Translations under genes and position numbers: made by a program
In this document: positions 16,905 through 24,653 of the stretch, one piece after another
Layout: each line of letters opens with the position of its first letter
Position numbering within the stretch: the stretch's first letter is position 1
Assembly (NCBI GenBank): GCA_964587755.1
Contig: CAZPMC010000017.1
Span: 1 to 45,175 of the forward strand
Source of the DNA: CAZPMC01 sp964587755
GTDB lineage: Bacteria > Bacillota > Clostridia > Acetivibrionales > DTU013
Direction: 5' to 3'
DNA: 45,175 nt
The notes under the pieces: generated by a model
Databases searched by the model: none
The model's input: the letters and a program-made list of their open reading frames with translations, nothing else
What the model was told of the DNA's origin: nothing

Positions 16905-18443
16905 TTGGGTGGTAGAAGGAAAATAACCGCAATAATTATATTAATATTGGTTTTTATTATGACAGGATGCACTTCGGATAAATCTGAGAGCAGTGACATG
17001 ATTGGCCGTCCCTTAAATGTCACTGCACCCATTGAAGGAAGCTGGAGGATAAGAAGCTGTGTAAACGGGATAAGTGAAGCGGAAACTGCAAAAAGCATTG
17101 AAGATACCAATGTGGGTAATGTACTGATGTTTTCTCACGATAAAATAGTATTTGGAGACGATCAATTCGATAATATAAGCTATAAGATAAAAAGAGTAAA
17201 GGCTGACGAGTACTTCTTGCACAAAAGCCAAGGGGTTTTTACAAAAGTGTCTTTACAGGGTGGAGAGCTATTTGTGATAACCGTATATTCCCAGGATAAA
17301 TTTCTATATGAATTAATAAAGGATTCCCAAGGAAAGATTTTATTAAATATTGATGAAAAGTACTATTGCTTAGAAAAGATAGATGATGAAGTATTCGAAG
17401 CATTTATTAAAAATGAAGACATGGCAGTAGCTAATGTCAGCAATTCTTTTGAGGAGGAAAACAATCAAACACAGTCAGGACTTCTTTTAGCTATCAGAGA
17501 ACCATCCGGCAAGCTTAATGGAATAGACGAATTCAGATATGTGACCTATTGGATAGCAATTGTAGATGATGTGATCAGACCTGTGATGTATGCAAGTGAT
17601 ATTTATCTTCCGAGAATGGATGGTTTTTGGAAGCTTAAAATGGAGAAACGGCCGGGAACCCAAGGGTATGAGGATATTATAGTTGCCTGGAGAATTTCCA
17701 ATAAGGGCAGTGAGCCTGCGCCAAAACTGCTTTATGATTCTTCCAGTCTGGTGGAGACAACGCTTAAGAAAACAATTCAATATGTAGGGAATGACTATAT
17801 CTGTGTAGAGAATACTATTGTCAAAAATCAAGGTGATGAAAAAGAGAAAGTTTACAAAAAGACATTACGTACATTGCCTGTGGATAATTTGGACAGGGTT
17901 GACGGAATAAAGATTTCGGATCTTGTTGGCGAAAATGCTGCAATAGCTGTTGATGATGCCGTTAAAGAAACCCTCAGGAATCTGGCCGGAAGAAGAATTG
18001 AAATAGAAAATATTAATGAACAGGAGCAAAATTTCTCACTTTTCAGAAAGACAGGACACTGGTTTTTTAAAGGCAGGCTAAACTATGTGCTGGACGGGCT
18101 AAATTCTTATACCGACTTCAACATAAATGTTATTCCACCCTCTGATATGGTAGCTTACGATACTTTGCATATTCCATGGACATATGTAAAGGATAAAATA
18201 CCTGAGGCATCTGACATATATACTTCTCCAAATAATGACATAGCGGTAATACTGACCGGTGATGAGATTCTTGTGTATGAGATTGGCAGAGCAAATAGCT
18301 TGTCAAAGCTTCTCACTTCTATATCCTTATCCCGTGGGAGTTCTGTTATAATGGCTGAATGGGCGACAGGCGACTATGTCATGAATTGGGAAAAATCTTT
18401 TATTAAGAACAATGACACAAAACAATATTCTCAAAAAGATTGA
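16905..18443 (+). CDS. lipoprotein of unknown function in the two-component operon
   Basis: 512 aa; not recognised as a member of a named family. TTG start one base after the kinase stop, with AGGTG upstream. Residues 1-21 are a lipoprotein signal ending at Cys22 (FIMTGC). The mature part is acidic, without further membrane segments, and looks like alternating beta-strand-rich blocks: IEGSWRIRSC and YKIKRVKADEYFL early, then LPRMDGFWKLKMEKRPGTQG in the middle. The last third includes DFNINVIPPSDMVAYDTLHI. The tight coupling to the kinase suggests a surface accessory or target of this signalling system; that is inference from position only. Confidence 0.75.
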   Translation: MGGRRKITAIIILILVFIMTGCTSDKSESSDMIGRPLNVTAPIEGSWRIRSCVNGISEAETAKSIEDTNVGNVLMFSHDKIVFGDDQFDNISYKIKRVKADEYFLHKSQGVFTKVSLQGGELFVITVYSQDKFLYELIKDSQGKILLNIDEKYYCLEKIDDEVFEAFIKNEDMAVANVSNSFEEENNQTQSGLLLAIREPSGKLNGIDEFRYVTYWIAIVDDVIRPVMYASDIYLPRMDGFWKLKMEKRPGTQGYEDIIVAWRISNKGSEPAPKLLYDSSSLVETTLKKTIQYVGNDYICVENTIVKNQGDEKEKVYKKTLRTLPVDNLDRVDGIKISDLVGENAAIAVDDAVKETLRNLAGRRIEIENINEQEQNFSLFRKTGHWFFKGRLNYVLDGLNSYTDFNINVIPPSDMVAYDTLHIPWTYVKDKIPEASDIYTSPNNDIAVILTGDEILVYEIGRANSLSKLLTSISLSRGSSVIMAEWATGDYVMNWEKSFIKNNDTKQYSQKD

Positions 18444-18479
18444 TTTTTTCTTTTAGGTATGCTAATATTACACAAATGA

Positions 18480-18493
18480 CGCACAAATGTGCG
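18480..18493. promoter_or_regulatory. small palindrome upstream of the ACT-domain gene
   Basis: CGCAC-AAAT-GTGCG is a perfect inverted repeat 29 bases before the ACT-protein start. It could be a repressor operator or a minor hairpin; there is no T-run, so it is not a terminator. Confidence 0.35.
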
Positions 18494-18521
18494 CCATCAA
18501 AGGACATAGTTGGAGCATATA

Positions 18522-18965
18522 ATGAAGAATGAATCAAAATTTTATTTGGTTGACAGTACTATTTTGCCCGTAGTGTTTTCAAAGGTTGTAAAAGCCAAAA
18601 AGATCCTGAGCACAGGCAAAGTCAAAACTGTCAATGAGGCCGTAAGGGAAGCGGGCCTTAGCAGGAGTGCTTATTACAAATATAAGGACTATGTTTTTCC
18701 CTTCAATGAGACATCAAGGGGCAAGGTAATTACGCTTTTCTTTGTGGTTGAGGATTTTTCGGGGATTTTATCCAGTATTATCGAAAAAATCGCCAAGGCT
18801 AAAGCAAATATCATTACAATAAATCAAAATGTTCCCATCAACGGGCTTGCAGATGTTACTATTTCGATTGCCACTACGGGGATGACCATGGACATCGGTG
18901 AGCTGATGGAGAGCATTAGGAAAATAGAAGGAGTGCGAAAGCAGGAAATACTGGCAAGAGAGTAA
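18522..18965 (+). CDS. ACT domain-containing protein (UPF0735/PheB-like)
   Basis: 147 aa. Residues ~1-60 are a helix-turn-helix-like segment (VNEAVREAGLSRSAYYKYKDYVFPF), and ~70-145 an ACT domain (ITLFFVVEDFSGILSSIIEK, then ANIITINQNVP and ADVTISIATTG). The length and the YYKYKD..PF signature match the UPF0735/PheB family, which is commonly found beside homoserine dehydrogenase. ACT domains bind amino acids, so regulation of the following threonine/lysine-pathway genes is likely but unproven. The frame opens at a TTG (18510); ATG 18522 is preferred because GGAG lies 6 bases upstream and gives the family length. hom follows 28 bases later. Confidence 0.92.
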   Translation: MKNESKFYLVDSTILPVVFSKVVKAKKILSTGKVKTVNEAVREAGLSRSAYYKYKDYVFPFNETSRGKVITLFFVVEDFSGILSSIIEKIAKAKANIITINQNVPINGLADVTISIATTGMTMDIGELMESIRKIEGVRKQEILARE

Positions 18966-18993
18966 GATGTTTTAGGATGGAGGAGCATGTACT

Positions 18994-20231
18994 ATGGAAG
19001 TTGCAATTTTAGGATATGGTGTTGTAGGATCAGGTGTAGCCGAGGTGCTTAGAAAAAACAGCAGAAGCGGGCTGGTGAGCAAATTAAAGTTAAACGAATT
19101 TTGGAAATCAGAGATATACCGGAAGGACCTGACAAAGCGCTTCTTACAAAGAATGTTGCGGATGTTTTCGACGACCCTGATATAAGTGTGGTTATTGAAA
19201 CAATAGGCGGAACCAGAGTTGCTCATGAATATACAAAAAGGGCATTTGCGGCGGGAAAAAATGTTGTTACCTCAAACAAAGAGTTGGTAGCTGCATTCGG
19301 ACCCGAGCTTTTAAAGATGGCCCAAGACAATGGAGTTAAATATTTTTTTGAAGCAAGTGTGGGCGGAGGGATACCTATTATCAGACCTCTAGAGCAGTGC
19401 CTTGCAGCAAATATAATTGACGGTATTACCGGTATATTAAACGGTACAACGAATTTTATTCTCTCAAAAATGCGAAGAGAGGGAAAGGACTTTGACGAAG
19501 CTCTAAAAAATGCCCAGCAAAACGGGTATGCTGAGGCTGATCCTACTGCCGACGTCGAAGGACACGATACATGCAGAAAAATAGCCATACTGTCCTCAAT
19601 TGCCTACAACGAATTTATTGATTACAGGAACATTTACACCGAGGGGATTTCAAATATCAGCATTGAAGACATGCAGTATGCACAGGCAATGGACTCTGTT
19701 ATAAAGCTTGTGGCAGTCAGCAGGAGGCTTACAGGAAATATTTTTGCAAGAGTATCACCTGTGATAGTAAGCAACGAGCACCCCTTGGCAAATGTTGAGG
19801 ATGTTTTTAATGCAATTGTTGTCAAGGGAGATGCTATCGGTGATGCAATGTTTTACGGACAAGGAGCAGGAAAGCTGCCAACTGCAAGTGCGGTAGTGGC
19901 TGATATCATTGACATTGCCAGGCATACTGAAAGAGGCGAATGTTTCGTATGGAAGAGAAAAGAGGAAAATAACATCCTTGACATATTAGACAGTGAAACC
20001 CGCTATTTTGTCAGGGTGTCAACCAGAAACGGCGATGAGGCAGCAAAGCTTATTGACCGGGTATTTGGAGAGGTAACATATATAAACGCAGGACTCAATG
20101 CACCTGCCGGTGAAATCGCATTTACTACAGCAAAAAGGACGGAAAGAGAGCTTAAACAATGTGTTGAACAGCTTAAGGGAAGAGCTTCAATTCGTGAAGT
20201 AATAAATATTATAAGAGTAGAGGAAGACTAG
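18994..20231 (+). CDS. hom: homoserine dehydrogenase, frameshifted near codon 22 as given
   Basis: Converts aspartate semialdehyde to homoserine with NAD(P)H. ATG 18994 (GGAGG upstream) encodes the nucleotide-binding loop ILGYGVVGSGVAEVLRKN, but that frame then runs off-family and stops at 19183. The family sequence resumes in the -1 frame from about 19062 (KRAGEQIKVKRILEIRD) and continues without interruption to 20231: VVIETIGGT, TSNKELVAAFG, EASVGGGIPIIRP, GILNGTTNFILSKM, AEADPTADVEGHD, then a C-terminal ACT domain. The switch happens at or just after an A6 tract (19053-19058) that contains A-AAA-AAC in the zero frame. A missing base in a draft sequence, a real mutation, or -1 frameshifting are all possible. 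Aspartate kinase follows in the same operon. Confidence 0.9.
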
Positions 20232-20251
20232 ATGAGTGGAGGATATACAGC

Positions 20252-21472
20252 GTGAGTCTTATTGTCCAAAAATATGGTGGTAGTTCTGTTGCAAATGCAG
20301 AAAGGCTTAGAAATGCAGCCAACAGAATAATTGAGACCTACAATAAAGGTCATTCTGTTGTGGTGGTGGTATCAGCGCAAGGGGATACTACAGACGATTT
20401 AATTAAAAAAGCTTTTGAGGTCAATGAAAATCCATCAAAGCGTGAAATGGATGTACTGCTGTCTACCGGAGAGCAAATCTCCATGTCGCTTTTGGCTATG
20501 GCAATAGAAAATCAAGGCTATCATGCAACATCGCTGACCGGTTTTCAAGCAGGAATACATACCAACAGCAAATACGGCAATGCCAGGATTAAGAATATTG
20601 ATACCGAAAGGCTTTATATAGAGCTTGATAAGAAGAATATTGTAATTGTAGCAGGTTTTCAGGGCAGGAATAAGTTCGATGACATTACAACTTTAGGCAG
20701 AGGCGGCTCTGATACAACTGCAGTCGCACTTGCGGCTACATTACATGCAGACTTATGCGAAATATATACCGATGTGGATGGTGTTTATACGGCTGACCCG
20801 CGAATTGTAAAAAATGCCCGCAGGCTGGACGAAATTTCATATGACGAGATGCTTGAATTAGCAAGCTTAGGCGCTAATGTACTGCACAACAGATCAGTTG
20901 AAATGGCAAAAAAGTATGGCGTTCATATGGTGGTAAGATCCAGCTTGAACAATCATAGCGGGACAGTGATAAGGGAGGTAGAAAACATGGAAAAGATGCT
21001 CATAAGAGGAGTTACGAGAGATAATGATATAACAAGGATTACAGTCTTGGGAGTAGAGGATACACCGGGAAGGGCTTTTAAGCTTTTCTCCCTGCTTGCA
21101 AAGGAAAAAATCAATATTGATGTCATTTTGCAATCAGTGGGCAGACATGAGACCAAAGACATATCCTTTACAGTAAAAAAAGCAGATCGTGACCGGGCAC
21201 TGGAAGTGATAAATGCCAATCTTGATGTCATAAGAGCAAAGGAAGTCAAGTACTCCGATGAGTACTCAAAGGTTTCTATTGTGGGGGTAGGAATGGTAAA
21301 CAACCCCGGGGTGGCAGCAATGATGTTTGAGGCATTATATGATGCGGATATCAATATTCACATGATTACTACCTCTGAGATGAAAATATCGGTACTTGTC
21401 AATGTGCGTAATGCAGAGCGGGCTGTAAACGCAATTCATGATAAGTTTAAACTGGGGGAGAACAACAGCTAG
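20252..21472 (+). CDS. lysC: aspartate kinase
   Basis: 406 aa; phosphorylates aspartate, the first step toward lysine, threonine and methionine. GTG start with GGAGG upstream. The kinase domain (1-~240) has VQKYGGSSVANAERL at the N-terminus, TGEQISMSLL, the substrate-site motif TTLGRGGSDTTAVALA and EIYTDVDGVYTADPRI. Two ACT domains follow (~265-330, ITVLGVEDTPGRAFKLFSLL; ~340-400, VSIVGVGMVNNPGVAAMMFE), the usual site of lysine and/or threonine feedback inhibition. Length is that of monofunctional clostridial enzymes. It lies 20 bases after hom, and no T-box or lysine riboswitch is visible upstream. Confidence 0.97.
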   Translation: MSLIVQKYGGSSVANAERLRNAANRIIETYNKGHSVVVVVSAQGDTTDDLIKKAFEVNENPSKREMDVLLSTGEQISMSLLAMAIENQGYHATSLTGFQAGIHTNSKYGNARIKNIDTERLYIELDKKNIVIVAGFQGRNKFDDITTLGRGGSDTTAVALAATLHADLCEIYTDVDGVYTADPRIVKNARRLDEISYDEMLELASLGANVLHNRSVEMAKKYGVHMVVRSSLNNHSGTVIREVENMEKMLIRGVTRDNDITRITVLGVEDTPGRAFKLFSLLAKEKINIDVILQSVGRHETKDISFTVKKADRDRALEVINANLDVIRAKEVKYSDEYSKVSIVGVGMVNNPGVAAMMFEALYDADINIHMITTSEMKISVLVNVRNAERAVNAIHDKFKLGENNS

Positions 21473-21485
21473 GTGTAATATCCTT

Positions 21486-21548
21486 GCTCCTCTCAAGCTG
21501 GCGCTTGTTATTCGGCGTCCATGCCGATGGGAGCCGCATTTCAGCTTC
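21486..21548. repeat. three-way-junction-like structure plus dispersed repeat arm
   Basis: GCTCC (21486-21490) can pair with GGAGC (21530-21534). Between them lie CAAGC-TGGC-GCTTG (21494-21507) and TCGGC-GTCCAT-GCCGA (21512-21527), giving a compact two-hairpin junction after the aspartate kinase stop. It is followed by GCCGCATTTCAGCTTC (21533-21548), a one-mismatch copy of 11957-11972. It could end the hom-lysC transcript or be a short dispersed element; there is no T-run. Confidence 0.45.
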
Positions 21549-21603
21549 GACATTATTTCACATCCTGTAATCGCTCCATTACACGGTGTCTAGATTATAG
21601 TTG

Positions 21604-21632
21604 TTGAAAATACAGATGTAATAGTATATACT
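21604..21632 (+). promoter_or_regulatory. promoter of the cobalamin riboswitch operon
   Basis: TTGAAA (21604-21609), a 17-base spacer, and TATACT (21627-21632). A start near 21639 would begin the transcript 15 bases before the riboswitch P1 stem. Confidence 0.7.
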
Positions 21633-21653
21633 AATTTTGTACAACTGAATATG

Positions 21654-21841
21654 AATATAGGTGTCAGCCATAGTGCTGCAAAGTAAGGCGTTTTGACTAT
21701 GAAAAGCGCCCAAATAGGGAAGTGGGTTAGAATCCCACGCGGTCCCGCCGCTGTAATAGAGGAGTTCTGCCACAATGCCACTGGGAAACCGGGAAGGAGT
21801 GACAGAGCGATGATGCTTAAGCCAGAAGACCTGCCTGTATT
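21654..21841 (+). ncRNA. cobalamin (adenosylcobalamin-type) riboswitch aptamer
   Basis: P1 pairs AATATAGG (21654-21661) with CCTGTATT (21834-21841). Conserved core elements are in order: AGGGAAGTGGGTTAGAATCC, then GGTCCCGCCGCTGTAA, then GCCACTGGGAAACCGGGAAGG, and the 3' B12 box CCAGAAGACCTGCC at 21822-21835. It precedes corrinoid adenosylation, uptake and assembly genes, so repression by adenosylcobalamin is the expected logic. Confidence 0.97.
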
Positions 21842-21882
21842 TTGAAAAGTGTAACTCTACGAGCGATAGGGGGTGCATTAGG

Positions 21883-21924
21883 ATGTCGATGAAACATCAT
21901 TTTATGTGTATTAAAGCCTCTTGA
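21883..21924 (+). CDS. possible 13-codon leader peptide in the riboswitch expression platform
   Basis: ATG 21883 opens a frame encoding MSMKHHFMCIKAS and stopping with TGA at 21922. AGGGGGTG (21868-21875) lies 7 bases upstream, a much better ribosome site than chance usually gives. The last four codons are inside the left arm of the terminator hairpin (21913-21925), so a translating ribosome would prevent the hairpin from forming. The Shine-Dalgarno bases can also pair with ACTCTA (21854-21859) just after the aptamer. No such peptide is known to me; it may be coincidence. Confidence 0.4.
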   Translation: MSMKHHFMCIKAS

Positions 21925-21947
21925 CGTAAAGTCGAGGGGCTTTTGTT
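21913..21947 (+). terminator. riboswitch-controlled intrinsic terminator
   Basis: AAAGCCTCTTGAC (21913-21925) pairs with GTCGAGGGGCTTT (21931-21943) through 13 bp with two G-U pairs and a 5-base loop, followed by TTTTGTTG. It lies 70 bases after the B12 box and 50 before cobO. Confidence 0.88.
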
Positions 21948-21998
21948 GTAGGACAGTGTATTAAAGTATTTTTTGATGAGAAGGATAGGGTGCTAGTT

Positions 21999-22526
21999 AT
22001 GAAAGGCTTAGTGCATATATACACCGGAAATGGTAAGGGTAAGACAACGGCTGCTGTCGGACTTGGAGTAAGAGCTTGCGGCAGTGGACTTAGGGTTTTG
22101 ATGGTACAATTTCTAAAAGGTACGCCTTCAGGAGAGATTAAGAGTATACAGAAATTGGAGCCGGGATTTCGGGTGTACCGTGGCAAGGATACTAAGAAAT
22201 TCACCTGGCAGATGAATGAAGAGGAGAAAGCACAGGCTTTCTCAGAGCAGCAGAAAATTCTTGAGTACGCATACGATGCGGTGCAAAGGGGCGAAGTTGA
22301 TTTACTTATATTTGATGAGGCATTGGGTGCGATGTCATCAGGTTTTCTTAATAAGGAAGCAATTATTGATTTTATTAAAAACAAGCCTGAGTATCTTGAA
22401 ATTGTACTGACAGGAAGAGGAGCTCCGGAGGAGCTGATAGAGCTTGCTGACTATGTTTCGGAAATTAAAAATGTAAAGCACCCTGCTGAAAAAGGCATTA
22501 AGGCAAGAAAAGGAATTGAATTTTGA
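21999..22526 (+). CDS. cobO: cob(I)yrinic acid a,c-diamide adenosyltransferase (CobO/BtuR type)
   Basis: 175 aa. Transfers the 5'-deoxyadenosyl group from ATP to reduced corrinoids, making the coenzyme form. The P-loop variant GNGKGKTTAA near the N-terminus, MVQFLKGTPSGE, the DLLIFDEALGA block and VLTGRGAPEEL near the end are all typical of the CobA/CobO/BtuR family. A GTG at 21990 could add three residues, but ATG 21999 with AAGGAT/GGG upstream gives the normal MKGLVHIYTGNGKG start. It is the first gene behind the cobalamin riboswitch. The end overlaps the frame, but not the likely start, of the following binding-protein gene. Confidence 0.95.
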   Translation: MKGLVHIYTGNGKGKTTAAVGLGVRACGSGLRVLMVQFLKGTPSGEIKSIQKLEPGFRVYRGKDTKKFTWQMNEEEKAQAFSEQQKILEYAYDAVQRGEVDLLIFDEALGAMSSGFLNKEAIIDFIKNKPEYLEIVLTGRGAPEELIELADYVSEIKNVKHPAEKGIKARKGIEF

Positions 22527-22557
22527 AGAGACTAAATTAAAGGAGCGTAAAGTACAG

Positions 22558-23577
22558 GTGAAAAAAGGTTTAAATAGAATTTTCATATGTTTATTGATAG
22601 TATCATTAATAATATTGCCAATGACAGGCTGTGCAAGCAATGATCCTAAAGACAGTGATATGACTGACGCCTCTATTGCTGAGCAGTCTACTGCAGCTCA
22701 GCAGGAGGAGTCAACACAAAAATTCCCCATGGAGGTGGTTGATGCTACAGGGTTTGAAATGACGATTGAAAGCGAGCCCCAAAGGATTGTATCCTTAACC
22801 CTGGGCTCAGACGAAATGCTGATGGGGATGCTTGATGAAAGCAGAATCCTCGCGTTGACAAAGTATGCTGATGACGAAGGGATTTCAAACATAGCCGGGG
22901 AAGCTGCTAAAGTTGAGAAGAGAGCATCATTTGCTCAAATTGAAGAGCTGATCGCAATGGGTCCGGATCTTGTTATTACCGATACATGGGCGGACCCTAA
23001 TGAGATTAAACAGCTAAGAGAGATTGGAATAAATGTATACGCATTTCAAACCCCATCTAATATAGAGCAGCAAAAAGCTATGATACTGGAGCTGGCTAAA
23101 ATAACCGGGGTAGATGAAAAGGGGCAGAAGCTGGTTAACTGGATGGATGAAAAGCTTGCAGAAGTAGAAAAAAGGCTTTCGAAGCTTAAGCCTGAGGAAA
23201 AGCTTACGGTTTTGGACTATGGTGAAATGGGGAGCAGCGGTAAGGGTACGAATTATGATGACATTGTAACAAGAGCCGGACTTATAAATGTTGTGTCAGA
23301 AGCGGGGATTGAAGGGTGGCCTGTTATTTCAAAGGAACAGATTATTGAGTTTAACCCCGATGTTATTACACTTCCTTCATGGTTTTATGATGACAACAAC
23401 TCATTACAGGGTATGATTGATACACTAAAATCAGATGAGAGCCTTAAGACTGTAAAGGCAATCTCAAACGACAGATTCATATCAGTACCAAATCCACACA
23501 TAAGTGCCATCTCCCAGTACGTTGTGCTTGGCGTTGAGGATATGGCAAAAGCGGCATATCCACAGTTATTTGAGTAA
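22558..23577 (+). CDS. corrinoid ABC transporter substrate-binding lipoprotein (BtuF-like)
   Basis: 339 aa. GTG start with AAGGAG 12 bases upstream. Residues 1-24 are a lipoprotein signal with Cys25 in LPMTGC. The mature protein has the two-lobed periplasmic-binding fold of the BtuF/FhuD/FecB class: PQRIVSLTLGSDEMLMG, ELIAMGPDLVITDTWADPNE, INVYAFQTPSNIEQQKAMI and a C-terminal lobe from AGLINVVSEAG onward. A longer TTG frame (22516) would hide the signal sequence, so it is rejected. The riboswitch and neighbouring cobU/cobS point to vitamin B12 or cobinamide rather than iron-siderophore as ligand. Confidence 0.92.
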   Translation: MKKGLNRIFICLLIVSLIILPMTGCASNDPKDSDMTDASIAEQSTAAQQEESTQKFPMEVVDATGFEMTIESEPQRIVSLTLGSDEMLMGMLDESRILALTKYADDEGISNIAGEAAKVEKRASFAQIEELIAMGPDLVITDTWADPNEIKQLREIGINVYAFQTPSNIEQQKAMILELAKITGVDEKGQKLVNWMDEKLAEVEKRLSKLKPEEKLTVLDYGEMGSSGKGTNYDDIVTRAGLINVVSEAGIEGWPVISKEQIIEFNPDVITLPSWFYDDNNSLQGMIDTLKSDESLKTVKAISNDRFISVPNPHISAISQYVVLGVEDMAKAAYPQLFE

Positions 23578-23606
23578 TGTTATTCAAGGGGGAGTAGCAG
23601 ACCGGT

Positions 23607-24653
23607 ATGGACAAAAAGACCTATTCTGTTTATAAAAAGTTGGGGACAGTTCTTCCAACAATGCTGTTGGTTTTAATATTAACAGTTATAGTGGCTGTAG
23701 CTGTGGGGACTGTATATGTACCATTAAAGGACATTGTAAAAATAATACTGGCAAGAATCGGTCTCTCCCCAAGCTCTTCCCTATCACAGGAACAACAATC
23801 CATTATATTCCTTGTAAGGCTGCCCCGTGTATTGGTAGCATGTCTTGCGGGTGCAGCATTATCGTCTTGCGGGGCGGTTATGCAAGGCATGTTTCGAAAC
23901 CCTATGGCTGACCCGGGTGTTTTAGGCATATCAAATGGAGCCGGGCTTGGAGCAGTGCTTGCAATAACTCTGGGTCTATCGGCCAGAAGTATTTATATGC
24001 TACCTCTTTTTGCATCAATAGGTGCTCTTGCGGCTGTTTGTGTGATATACATACTCTCCTTAAGGAAAGGGAAGATATCACCTCTTACGCTTATACTATC
24101 AGGTATTGCTGTAAGTACATTCATTGGCGCATTTACACAGATGATACTCATAAACAGCAACTATTACGAAGTAAGAAGCTATATTTTCTGGACAATGGGC
24201 GGACTCAACGGTATGATGTGGGATCAAGTCAGGTTAATAGCAGCGCCTGTAATAGTATTAATAACTATACTGATTCTTTTATCCAGGGATTTAAACCTTT
24301 TGCTGCTTGGAGAGGAAGAGGCGCAGTCTGTTGGCCTTGATCCGTCAAAATCCAGAAAGCTTTTGCTTCTAATAAGCTCCCTTACAACTGCGATAGCCAT
24401 ATCCGTATGCGGCCCTATCAGCTTTGTAGGGCTTATAGTTCCGCATATTCTCAGGTTAATTGTAGGGGCTGACCACAGAATTTTAATACCTGCAAGCGCT
24501 TTAGGCGGGGCTATATTTCTAGTGGGCTGTGACATTATATCAAGACTGCCGTCAAGCGGCGAAATCAGTGTAGGTATTATTACATCTATTCTGGGAGCAC
24601 CTTATTTCCTTTACCTTCTGATTAAATCAAGAAGGGAAGGTGAGCTTTTTTGA
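23607..24653 (+). CDS. corrinoid ABC transporter permease (BtuC/FecCD family)
   Basis: 348 aa, highly hydrophobic with about ten predicted helices. Signature stretches of the BtuC/FecCD family are present: RLPRVLVACLAGAALSSCGA, MQGMFRNPMADPGVLGISNG, FWTMGGLNG, LNLLLLGEEEAQSVG, GPISFVGLIVPHILRLIVG (coupling region) and GEISVGIITSILGAPYFLYL. It should form a homodimer channel for the binding protein encoded just upstream. The ATG has GGGGGAG 12-13 bases upstream. The stop overlaps the TTG start of the ATPase gene by four bases (TTGA), so permease and ATPase are translationally coupled. Confidence 0.96.
   Translation: MDKKTYSVYKKLGTVLPTMLLVLILTVIVAVAVGTVYVPLKDIVKIILARIGLSPSSSLSQEQQSIIFLVRLPRVLVACLAGAALSSCGAVMQGMFRNPMADPGVLGISNGAGLGAVLAITLGLSARSIYMLPLFASIGALAAVCVIYILSLRKGKISPLTLILSGIAVSTFIGAFTQMILINSNYYEVRSYIFWTMGGLNGMMWDQVRLIAAPVIVLITILILLSRDLNLLLLGEEEAQSVGLDPSKSRKLLLLISSLTTAIAISVCGPISFVGLIVPHILRLIVGADHRILIPASALGGAIFLVGCDIISRLPSSGEISVGIITSILGAPYFLYLLIKSRREGELF

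Noticed and set aside
18444..18521. T-box or lysine riboswitch upstream of the ACT/hom/lysC genes
   Set aside because: The gap is only 78 bases, with no T-box sequence, specifier structure or terminator; only a small palindrome is seen.
21579..21878. 99-codon minus-strand frame over the cobalamin riboswitch
   Set aside because: It is antisense to a clearly structured RNA and has no recognisable protein features.
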